From Burkholderiales bacterium (GTDB taxonomy: Bacteria; Pseudomonadota; Gammaproteobacteria; Burkholderiales; SG8-39), in NCBI GenBank assembly GCA_919902965.1, contig CAKKSJ010000288.1, forward strand, positions 580-6,209: a stretch of DNA of 5,630 nucleotides. The letters run 5' to 3'. This document shows positions 1 through 4,495 of the stretch, in pieces. The translations under genes and the position numbers were made by a program. The notes under the pieces were generated by a model. The model did not search any database and was not told the origin of the DNA. It saw only the letters and a program-made list of their open reading frames with translations. Within the stretch, counting starts at the first letter, position 1, and each line of letters starts with the position of its first letter.

Positions 1-143
1 CCCCCGCCCAGGCCACGGCGCGCGAATTCGACCCGCGCCGCTTCGAGGATGCGGGCGCGGGTGCGTTCCGGATCGCGCCGCACGCGCTGCGGCGCGTTGC
101 GCGCTCCGGGGTTGGCTGGTTTCGATTTCTTCTTTTTTGTCAT
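1..143 (-). CDS. TetR-family transcriptional regulator, N-terminal part (cut by window edge)
   Basis: Reading leftward from the ATG at 143-141 gives 47 codons without a stop up to the window edge. The protein begins with a Lys-rich stretch (MTKKKKSKP), followed by RRDPERTRARILEAARVEF and then ARRG. The pattern R-x-x-I-L-x-A-A-x-x-x-F-x-x-x-G is the first helix of the TetR DNA-binding domain, so this is the start of a TetR-type repressor. The ligand-binding part and the recognition helix lie outside the window. The codon pattern is GC-rich like the neighbours. The ribosome site is weak: AGGA sits only a few bases before the ATG, so a TTG at 158 in the same frame cannot be excluded. The gene is divergent from the MetE-like gene, the usual layout for a TetR protein controlling its neighbour. 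A 22-bp perfect palindrome lies 12 bp upstream of its start. The family call is strong; its target and ligand are inferred or unknown. Confidence 0.85.
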   Translation of the reverse strand, partial: MTKKKKSKPANPGARNAPQRVRRDPERTRARILEAARVEFARRGLGG

Positions 144-154
144 GTCCTGAACGA

Positions 155-176
155 ACAAGGGGGCATGCCCCCTTGT
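155..176. promoter_or_regulatory. 22-bp perfect palindrome, likely operator in the tetR/metE-like divergent region
   Basis: The half-site ACAAGGGGGCA is followed by its exact reverse complement, with no spacer; the centre lies between 165 and 166. It sits 12 bp upstream of the TetR-family start codon and about 100 bp upstream of the MetE-like start. TetR proteins bind palindromes of roughly this size as dimers and commonly repress their own gene, so an autoregulatory operator is the natural reading. As RNA it could also fold into a GC-rich hairpin in the tetR leader. Confidence 0.6.
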
Positions 177-213
177 ATACCCCCTAAATCAGATACAACA
201 GCCAATGCAGGTA

Positions 214-242
214 ATGAAATTTTTATCCAAACGGTTAATAAT
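214..242 (+). promoter_or_regulatory. Candidate sigma-70 promoter of the MetE-like gene
   Basis: A -35-like ATGAAA (214-219, 4/6 match to TTGACA) is followed after 17 bp by AATAAT (237-242, 5/6 match to TATAAT). Transcription would start near 249, leaving a leader of about 25 nt with GGAGAG at 266-271 in front of the ATG at 275. The operator-like site at 224-237 fills the space between the two boxes, which would suit repression. This is a visual prediction only. Confidence 0.4.
224..237. promoter_or_regulatory. Operator-like site, copy A (TATCCAAACGGTTA)
   Basis: The site reads TATCC-AAAC-GGTTA. It matches at 12 of 14 positions the sequence found (on the opposite strand) at 4337-4350 in front of the DapA-like operon. 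It is an imperfect inverted repeat, with one arm mismatch against TAACC/GGTTA. It lies between the predicted -35 and -10 of the MetE-like gene. A shared binding site for one repressor is the inference. Confidence 0.45.
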
Positions 243-274
243 TGCAAACCCTGGCTTTTCACTCCGGAGAGATT

Positions 275-1279
275 ATGGCCCCCCCGCGCATCAAGACCAC
301 TGTCGTCGGTTCCTACCCCATTCCGGATTGGCTCGCAGCCAGCCCCTCCGAGCAGGCGCTCAGCGACGCCATGCGCGTGGTCCTGGGGACGCAGGAACAG
401 GCCGGCATCGATGTCGTCTGCGACGGCGAACTCTACCGCTTCGACATCAACCATCCGGAAACCAACGGCATGATCGAGTACTTCGTGCGCCCGATGGCGG
501 GGGTGCGGCGCGAAATCGGCTTCGAAGAACTGATCGAATACCGCAAGGCGGGCGGAATGCAATTCCGCGCCCGGCCGCCCGGTGTCGTCGACCAGCCCCT
601 GGGCAGCGGCACGCTCGACCTGCCGTCGGCCTGCGCGCGCGCCAGGGCGCTGGCGACGAAGCCGCTCAAATTCACGGTCACCGGTCCGCATATGCTGGCC
701 AAGACCCTGCACAACAAGCATTACCGGGACACGGCGGAACTCGCGCACGCCATCGCCGGCGTGCTCGCGGCGCAGGTGGCGCACATCGACGCCGAGGTGG
801 TGCAGATCGACGAGGCCAATCTGCCCGGGCACCCGGACGAATGGAAATGGGCCGCCAGCGCGATTAACCGCGTGCTCGACGCCGTCAAGGGCAAGGCCGC
901 CGTGCACCTGTGTTTCGGCAATTACGGCGGCCAATCGATCCAGAAAGGCAGTTGGGCGAAGCTGATGGACTATCTCAACGCGCTGCACGCCGATCACGTG
1001 GTGATGGAGTGCGCACACCGGCCGGCGGAGGAACTGTCCGTGTTCCGCGAGCTGCGGCCGGAGATCGGCCTGGGCCTCGGCGTGGTCGACGTCAAGCGCA
1101 CCGAGGTGGAGTCAGCCGAAGAGATCGCGCGCGCCATCGAGCGCGCGGAGAAAACGCTAGGTCCCGGGCGCGTGAGCTACATACACCCGGACTGCGGCTT
1201 CTGGAATCTCAAGCGCAGCATGGCGGATGGAAAAATCCGCGCGCTGGTCGCCGGGCGCGATTTGTTCGAGGGGCGATGA
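275..1279 (+). CDS. MetE-like protein (cobalamin-independent methionine synthase C-terminal domain family, zinc-dependent)
   Basis: A 334-residue protein equivalent to the C-terminal catalytic half of MetE. It starts at the ATG at 275, which has GGAGAG at 266-271. Visible family landmarks are TTVVGSYP near residues 8-15 (the IGSFPQT-like substrate loop), VVCDGE with E52 where MetE binds the homocysteine amino group, and VVQIDE (D179, E180). The four zinc ligands are all present: H211 and C213 in VHLCFG, E245 in VVMECAHR, and C307 in HPDCGF. In this family zinc activates a thiol for transfer of a methyl or alkyl group. The N-terminal folate-binding half of full MetE is absent, as in archaeal-type core MetE and epoxyalkane:coenzyme M transferase relatives. 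Its methyl or alkyl donor is therefore unknown, and housekeeping methionine synthesis is not implied. It is divergent from a tetR gene and shares an operator-like site with the DapA-like operon, suggesting a catabolic role. Confidence 0.85.
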   Translation: MAPPRIKTTVVGSYPIPDWLAASPSEQALSDAMRVVLGTQEQAGIDVVCDGELYRFDINHPETNGMIEYFVRPMAGVRREIGFEELIEYRKAGGMQFRARPPGVVDQPLGSGTLDLPSACARARALATKPLKFTVTGPHMLAKTLHNKHYRDTAELAHAIAGVLAAQVAHIDAEVVQIDEANLPGHPDEWKWAASAINRVLDAVKGKAAVHLCFGNYGGQSIQKGSWAKLMDYLNALHADHVVMECAHRPAEELSVFRELRPEIGLGLGVVDVKRTEVESAEEIARAIERAEKTLGPGRVSYIHPDCGFWNLKRSMADGKIRALVAGRDLFEGR

Positions 1280-1319
1280 TGAGCGTCCGGGTCACGCAAA
1301 ACCCGCGCCGGGTCTAATC

Positions 1320-1454
1320 CAAGATCGCCGATTGTGTGCGGATAGGTTTTTCATCCGCGCACAATCGGCGATCCGCGCGGACGGGACGCCGTCCGCGCAA
1401 GCCCGATCACCACAATCCGAAGTATCTGCCTGCGTTAGTCAGGGTCGAGGATCC
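1320..1454. repeat. Composite repeat unit 1 (21-bp hairpin + 10-bp hairpin + conserved tail)
   Basis: This 135-bp unit recurs at 1588-1721. It begins CAAGATC, folds into the 21-bp hairpin at 1323-1373, continues into a GC hairpin (stem 1375-1384/1389-1398, loop GACG), and ends in a tail that contains the small stem-loop CCTG-N7-CAGG at 1429-1443. From 1370 to 1454 the two copies match at 82 of 85 positions; the differences are at 1403, 1436 and 1450. No open frame here resembles a protein. It is possibly a REP-like or miniature mobile element; the type is not recognised. Confidence 0.8.
1323..1373. repeat. Hairpin 1, 21-bp stem
   Basis: The arms 1323-1343 and 1353-1373 are complementary at 20 of 21 positions, and the exception is a G-T wobble. 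The loop is nine bases, AGGTTTTTC. The loop-proximal end reads GCGGAT / ATCCGC. There is no T-run after the stem on the plus strand, so it does not look like a standard intrinsic terminator. Confidence 0.85.
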
Positions 1455-1503
1455 GCCATTGCGCGCTGCGCCGCGAAGCAAGTCCTCCCGGGGGACGCGC
1501 GCC

Positions 1504-1552
1504 AACCATGTTTTCTGGACGGATGGTTTTTATCCGTCCAGAAAACATGGTT
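1504..1552. repeat. Hairpin 2, perfect 21-bp stem
   Basis: The arms 1504-1524 (beginning AACCATGTTTTC) and 1532-1552 are perfect reverse complements, with the loop GGTTTTT. The loop-proximal CGGAT / ATCCG is shared with hairpins 1 and 3, but most of the outer arm is different. It is not followed by the 85-bp tail on the plus strand. On its left side is a GC-rich segment with a GTCC...GGAC stem-loop (about 1482-1496), so it may be a diverged unit in the opposite orientation. Confidence 0.85.
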
Positions 1553-1587
1553 ATGGATAAAAGCAAGAGTGGTGCATAGGTTTCATA

Positions 1588-1721
1588 CAAGATCCTCAAT
1601 TGCGTACGGATGGCCCTATATCCGTACGCAATTGAGGATCCGCGCGGACGGGACGCCGTCCGCGCAAGCTCGATCACCACAATCCGAAGTATCTGCCTGC
1701 GTGAGTCAGGGTCGAGAATCC
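1588..1721. repeat. Composite repeat unit 2 (copy of unit 1)
   Basis: This 134-bp copy of the unit at 1320-1454 is offset by 267-268 bp; its hairpin loop is one base shorter. The part from 1637 to 1721 is 82/85 identical to 1370-1454, including the 10-bp GC hairpin (1642-1651/1656-1665). Its right end lies 9 bp before the stop codon of the permease gene at 1730, so the repeat fills the intergenic space right up to that gene. Confidence 0.8.
1591..1640. repeat. Hairpin 3, perfect 21-bp stem
   Basis: The arms 1591-1611 (beginning GATCCTCAATTG) and 1620-1640 are perfect reverse complements around the eight-base loop GGCCCTAT. Compared with hairpin 1 at the same place in the repeat unit, five stem positions differ, and in each case both arms have changed so that pairing is kept. 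Confidence 0.85.
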
Positions 1722-1729
1722 TGCCCGCT

Positions 1730-2488
1730 TCAGCTCACGCGCGCGTCCTGCACCACGATGAGGCGTTCGAGCCCGAGCACCACGCCGTACAGCAGTACGC
1801 CGAGCAGGGTGATCAACACCACCGCCATGAACATCGCGGCGGTATCCAGGGTCACCTGCACTTGCAGCATCAGGTAGCCCAGGCCTTTCTCCGAACCGAG
1901 GAACTCGCCGACGATGGCGCCGGCAACGGCCAGCACCGACGCCACTTTCATGCCGGAAAAGATGTAGGGCAGCGCGCCGGGCAGCTGGATCTTGGTGAAC
2001 ACCTGCCATTTCGAACCGCGCAGCGAACGCACCAGGTCCAGCAGTTCGGGCTCGACCTCGCGCAGGCCGCGCGCCGTGGTCAGCACGATCGGAAACACGC
2101 CGATGGAAAACGCGATCAGCATATTGGGGAACATGCCGTAGGAGAACCAGACGATGATGAGCGGCCCCAGCGCCACTTTCGGGATCATGTTGAGGCTCAC
2201 CAGCAGCGGCATCATCGCGTTCTCCCAGACCTGCGACCAGGAGAACGACAGCGCTATTGCCACCCCCACCACCACGGCGAGGATATAACCGCCGTAGATC
2301 TCCACTGCGGTGACCAGAATGTTGTCGACCCAGCGGTAGTTGCCGGTGAACAAAGCGCCCAGGGTCGCCTGCGGCGAGGGCATGACGAATTTCGGCACTT
2401 TGCCGATCTCTACGAACAGGTACCAGGCTGCGACCAGCAGCACATGGGCCAGGATGGCAAGCGTATAGCGGCGCGGGGTGTCGTTCAT
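1730..2488 (-). CDS. ABC transporter permease, SsuC/TauC type
   Basis: A 252-residue integral membrane protein of the binding-protein-dependent transport family (BPD_transp_1). It has a short cytoplasmic N-terminus, a first hydrophobic segment at about residues 9-27, further segments at about 63-84, 100-138, 183-197 and 217-243, and the cytoplasmic EAA loop at about 147-183 (LRGSKWQVFTKIQLPGALPY, then GM), which contacts the ATPase. The motif VMPSPQATL near residues 35-43 is typical of taurine, sulfonate, nitrate and NMT1-type importers. The start ATG at 2488 has GGAG six bases upstream. It is the third gene of a minus-strand operon, 28 bp after the oxygenase gene. The likely partner is the divergent binding protein at 4496-5506. 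No ATP-binding subunit is encoded in the window. The substrate is unknown. The family call is firm. Confidence 0.92.
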   Translation of the reverse strand: MNDTPRRYTLAILAHVLLVAAWYLFVEIGKVPKFVMPSPQATLGALFTGNYRWVDNILVTAVEIYGGYILAVVVGVAIALSFSWSQVWENAMMPLLVSLNMIPKVALGPLIIVWFSYGMFPNMLIAFSIGVFPIVLTTARGLREVEPELLDLVRSLRGSKWQVFTKIQLPGALPYIFSGMKVASVLAVAGAIVGEFLGSEKGLGYLMLQVQVTLDTAAMFMAVVLITLLGVLLYGVVLGLERLIVVQDARVS

Positions 2489-2516
2489 GGGGTGCTCCGG
2501 GTGCGGCTGTGCAGAC

Positions 2517-3272
2517 TCAGGTAATACGCAGTTTCAACTCGTGATTGTACGGTAGCGCCGGATGCTCGAACACTGTCGCATTGCGTACGTAATGCAGTGC
2601 GCAGGCGCGGCGCCAGCGCCTGGACAGATTCGGGCCGGAATGGTGAAAGGTGTTGCCGTGGTGAAAGGACACGCCGCCGCACGGCACCGGCGCCGCGCTC
2701 GCGGGGTACAGGGCCAGCGTCTCGGCCGGCAGCTGCAGGTTATAGGGCTCATCGGGCGGCGTCACATGCGCATACACCGGCCCGCGCTGCGTGCCCTCGG
2801 CGTAATACAGGCAGCCGTTCTCAATCGTGGCGTCGTCGAGCGCGATCCAGGCCGTGACCAGCGCCTCGGCATCGTTCGGTCCGAAGTAGTAATTGTCCTG
2901 ATGCGCGGGCTTTGGTCCGCCGCCCTCGGGCGGCTTGAAGAAAATCTGGCTGAAATAGACCGACACGCCCGGACCGATCAGATCCTCCACCATCTGTACC
3001 AGGCGCGGCTCGAAGGCAAGCCGCCTTGCCGCCGCGCGCTGATGATGCGGATTGTCGAGCTTGCGCAACACCGTCCTCGCCTTGACACCGCCGTCAACAT
3101 ACCAGGCGCGCTGCGCGGGCGGCAGATCGGCCAGCACCGCCTCGCCCCAGCGCTCGATGTCGGCGATGATTTCCTGCATGCGCTGCGGCGTAAACACGGC
3201 AGGCACCGTGAGGTGGCCCTGCTCGCGGTAGGACTCGATCTGCGCGAGTGTGAGCGCGTTCACGCCAGCCAT
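2517..3272 (-). CDS. Phytanoyl-CoA dioxygenase (PhyH)-family Fe(II)/2-oxoglutarate oxygenase
   Basis: A 251-residue protein from ATG 3272, beginning MAGVNALTLAQIESYREQGHL, a typical PhyH start. The iron triad is visible: H124 and D126 in AHQDNYY, and H211 in FHHSGPN. R221, ten residues after H211, is placed to bind 2-oxoglutarate. The stretch WIALDDATIENGCLYY is the usual PhyH core strand pair. The expected chemistry is hydroxylation of a small molecule with decarboxylation of 2-oxoglutarate to succinate. The length matches small-molecule bacterial members. The start overlaps the end of the DapA-like gene by 13 bp; a GTG at 3263 would give a 4-bp GTGA overlap instead. I prefer the ATG, which has GGAA closely upstream. 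A longer frame reaching to 3386 runs wholly inside the neighbour and its extra 38 residues are Arg/Pro-rich, so it is not used. The substrate is unknown. Confidence 0.88.
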   Translation of the reverse strand: MAGVNALTLAQIESYREQGHLTVPAVFTPQRMQEIIADIERWGEAVLADLPPAQRAWYVDGGVKARTVLRKLDNPHHQRAAARRLAFEPRLVQMVEDLIGPGVSVYFSQIFFKPPEGGGPKPAHQDNYYFGPNDAEALVTAWIALDDATIENGCLYYAEGTQRGPVYAHVTPPDEPYNLQLPAETLALYPASAAPVPCGGVSFHHGNTFHHSGPNLSRRWRRACALHYVRNATVFEHPALPYNHELKLRIT

Positions 3273-4321
3273 CGTTCCAGGTTGGCGGCGACGAAAGCGC
3301 CGTCGTCGAATTCGGGATAGCTCGCGATGACGCGGCTGATTTCCTCCGCCTGGCCCGGGGAGAGGCCTTCCTGCGGGTCCAGGCACCAGATGCCCTGGAG
3401 CAGGCCCTGGCGGCGCAGCACCTCATGGCAGCCGGCGATACAGCCGTGAAAATCGTGCGCCACGTCGAAAAAAGCGCTGTTGCAGTCGGTCACCTGGGAA
3501 TCGAGCGCCAGCAGTTCGGGCGGAATCGCGCCGGCGGCGACCGCCGTCTGGATGCGCGCGAGCAGGTCCACCGCGGTTTTCGTCCACACGCTCCAATGTC
3601 CCAGCAGCCCGCCCTTGATGCGCAGGGCGACTTCTGCGCCATCGCGTTTCAGCACGAAGGGCGTGAGCAGGTCCAGCACGATGTGATCGTCGTTGCCGGT
3701 GTACAGGCTGATGCGCTCTTCGGCGCGCGCCTCGACCACGCCGCGCAGCACATCGAGTGTGCGGTAGCGGTTGAACGGTGCCATTTTGATGGCGACCACA
3801 TTCTCGATTCCGGCCAGGCGGCGCCAGAACGAGGCCGGCAGATGCAGTCCGCCCACTGCCGGCTGCAGATAAAAGCCGACTACGGGAATCTCCGCGGCGA
3901 CGGCGGCGCAATGCGCGATGAGCTCGTCTTCGGACGCGTTTTTCATCGCCGCGAGCGACAGCAACCCGGCGTGGTAGCCCAGGTCGCGCGCTACAACGGC
4001 CTCGCGCTGCGCCTGCCCGGTTTTGCCGGCGAGCCCGGCGATCATGACCAGCGGCCGTTTGCCCCAGGTCTCGGCTGTTTCCATGGCGAGTTGCAGCACC
4101 GGCTGGTACAGACCGGACTCGCGAATGGCGAACTGGGTGGAGTGCACGCCCACCGCCAGGCCGCCCGAGCCGGCGTCGAGATAGTAGCGCGCCAGCGCGC
4201 GCTGGCGGCGGGGATCGAGCTTGCGCCCGGCGTCGAGCGCCAGCAGGTGCGCCGGGATCACCGCCCCGCGGCGCAGCACGGCCAGCACCTCCGCCGGCCA
4301 ATCGGTCCAACGCAATCCCAT
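3260..4321 (-). CDS. DapA/DHDPS-superfamily (class I aldolase-type) lyase, long variant
   Basis: A 353-residue TIM-barrel protein of the dihydrodipicolinate synthase/N-acetylneuraminate lyase superfamily. The Schiff-base lysine is K179 in VVAIKMAPFNRYRT, and the partner tyrosine is Y151 in VVGFYLQP. The usual GTTGE phosphate/carboxylate loop is replaced by GVHSTQ (58-63) followed by FAIRESGLYQP. The protein is about 60 residues longer than typical DapA; the extra C-terminal part contains FHGCIAGCHE and ends ANLERWLA. Members of this kind form or split C-C bonds next to a keto acid, or act as hydratases or dehydratases. The ATG at 4321 has a strong AGGAG seven bases upstream. It is the first gene of the minus-strand operon with the oxygenase and permease. 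It is unlikely to be the lysine-pathway DapA, because the substrate loop differs and the context is a transporter and oxygenase. The exact reaction is unknown. Confidence 0.85.
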   Translation of the reverse strand: MGLRWTDWPAEVLAVLRRGAVIPAHLLALDAGRKLDPRRQRALARYYLDAGSGGLAVGVHSTQFAIRESGLYQPVLQLAMETAETWGKRPLVMIAGLAGKTGQAQREAVVARDLGYHAGLLSLAAMKNASEDELIAHCAAVAAEIPVVGFYLQPAVGGLHLPASFWRRLAGIENVVAIKMAPFNRYRTLDVLRGVVEARAEERISLYTGNDDHIVLDLLTPFVLKRDGAEVALRIKGGLLGHWSVWTKTAVDLLARIQTAVAAGAIPPELLALDSQVTDCNSAFFDVAHDFHGCIAGCHEVLRRQGLLQGIWCLDPQEGLSPGQAEEISRVIASYPEFDDGAFVAANLERWLA

Positions 4322-4336
4322 TCCGGACTCCTGAAT

Positions 4337-4350
4337 TAACCGCTTGGTTA
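4337..4350. promoter_or_regulatory. Operator-like site, copy B (TAACC-N4-GGTTA)
   Basis: This is a perfect 5-4-5 inverted repeat, TAACC-GCTT-GGTTA, located 16 bp upstream of the DapA-like start codon. It lies just downstream of a candidate -10, so it would cover the transcription start. Read on the minus strand as TAACCAAGCGGTTA, it matches the site at 224-237 at 12 of 14 positions. It is likely a repressor site controlling the minus-strand operon; the TetR protein at the left edge is the obvious but unproven candidate. Confidence 0.55.
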
Positions 4351-4379
4351 CTTTTGCATGAAACCGGAAAAACTGTCAA
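4351..4379 (-). promoter_or_regulatory. Candidate promoter of the DapA-like/oxygenase/permease operon
   Basis: A perfect -35 TTGACA reads leftward from 4379 to 4374. After 17 bp there is only a weak -10 (CAAAAG, 3/6). The start would fall in or next to the operator-like repeat at 4337-4350. The -35 is convincing; the -10 is not. Confidence 0.35.
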
Positions 4380-4403
4380 TACGGCCGCGCCGGCAAGCTT
4401 TCG

Positions 4404-4432
4404 TTGACAGCGAAAATCGACCTCGGTAACAT
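4404..4432 (+). promoter_or_regulatory. Sigma-70-type promoter of the binding-protein gene
   Basis: A perfect -35 TTGACA (4404-4409) is followed by exactly 17 bp and then TAACAT (4427-4432, 4/6 match to TATAAT). Transcription would start near 4439, giving a leader of about 57 nt. GAGGAGA at 4484-4490 is a strong ribosome site for the ATG at 4496. It is divergent from, and clear of, the leftward promoter. Confidence 0.55.
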
Positions 4433-4441
4433 CGCTTTTGA

Positions 4442-4455
4442 CCGTATGCGTACGG
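4442..4455. promoter_or_regulatory. Inverted repeat CCGTA-N4-TACGG in the binding-protein leader
   Basis: A perfect 5-4-5 inverted repeat (CCGTA-TGCG-TACGG) lies just after the predicted start of transcription. Its geometry equals that of the TAACC-N4-GGTTA site, but its sequence does not. It could be an operator for another regulator or a small leader hairpin; it could also be chance in GC-rich DNA. Confidence 0.3.
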
Positions 4456-4495
4456 CTTCCCACCTTTCGCGCGCACATCCAACGAGGAGAATTTC

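Noticed and set aside
140..1018. Long open frame on the minus strand opposite the MetE-like gene
   Set aside because: The His/Arg/Val-rich translation has no family features, while the plus frame carries a full zinc-enzyme motif set. It is an antisense shadow of GC-rich codon use.
1323..1640. Hairpins as intrinsic terminators for the convergent genes
   Set aside because: The T-runs are in the loops of hairpins 1 and 2, not after the stems, and three 21-bp stems are far longer than needed. They may still slow transcription, but the standard terminator form is absent.
1320..1721. CRISPR array or integron attC sites
   Set aside because: The repeats are too long and too few, the spacers are not uniform, there are no paired GTTRRRY/RYYYAAC core sites that I can see, and no cas or integrase gene is present.
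1695..1725. tRNA-like T-arm (CAGGGTCGAGAATCCTG) at the end of repeat unit 2
   Set aside because: The loop lacks the second T of TTCRA, no acceptor, D or anticodon arm can be formed around it, and the pairing is lost in copy 1.
1227..1877. Open frame across the convergent gap
   Set aside because: It runs through two copies of the repeat and translates the same peptide twice from hairpin DNA, then enters the permease gene antisense. It has no ribosome site and no family resemblance.
3425..4339. Plus-strand open frame opposite the DapA-like gene
   Set aside because: The minus-strand frame has the Schiff-base lysine context, a strong ribosome site and operon spacing; the plus frame has no recognisable features.
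4424..4443. A third copy of the shared operator near the binding-protein promoter
   Set aside because: The best match (AAGCGATGTTA on the minus strand) needs a 2-bp insertion and lacks the TAACC arm.
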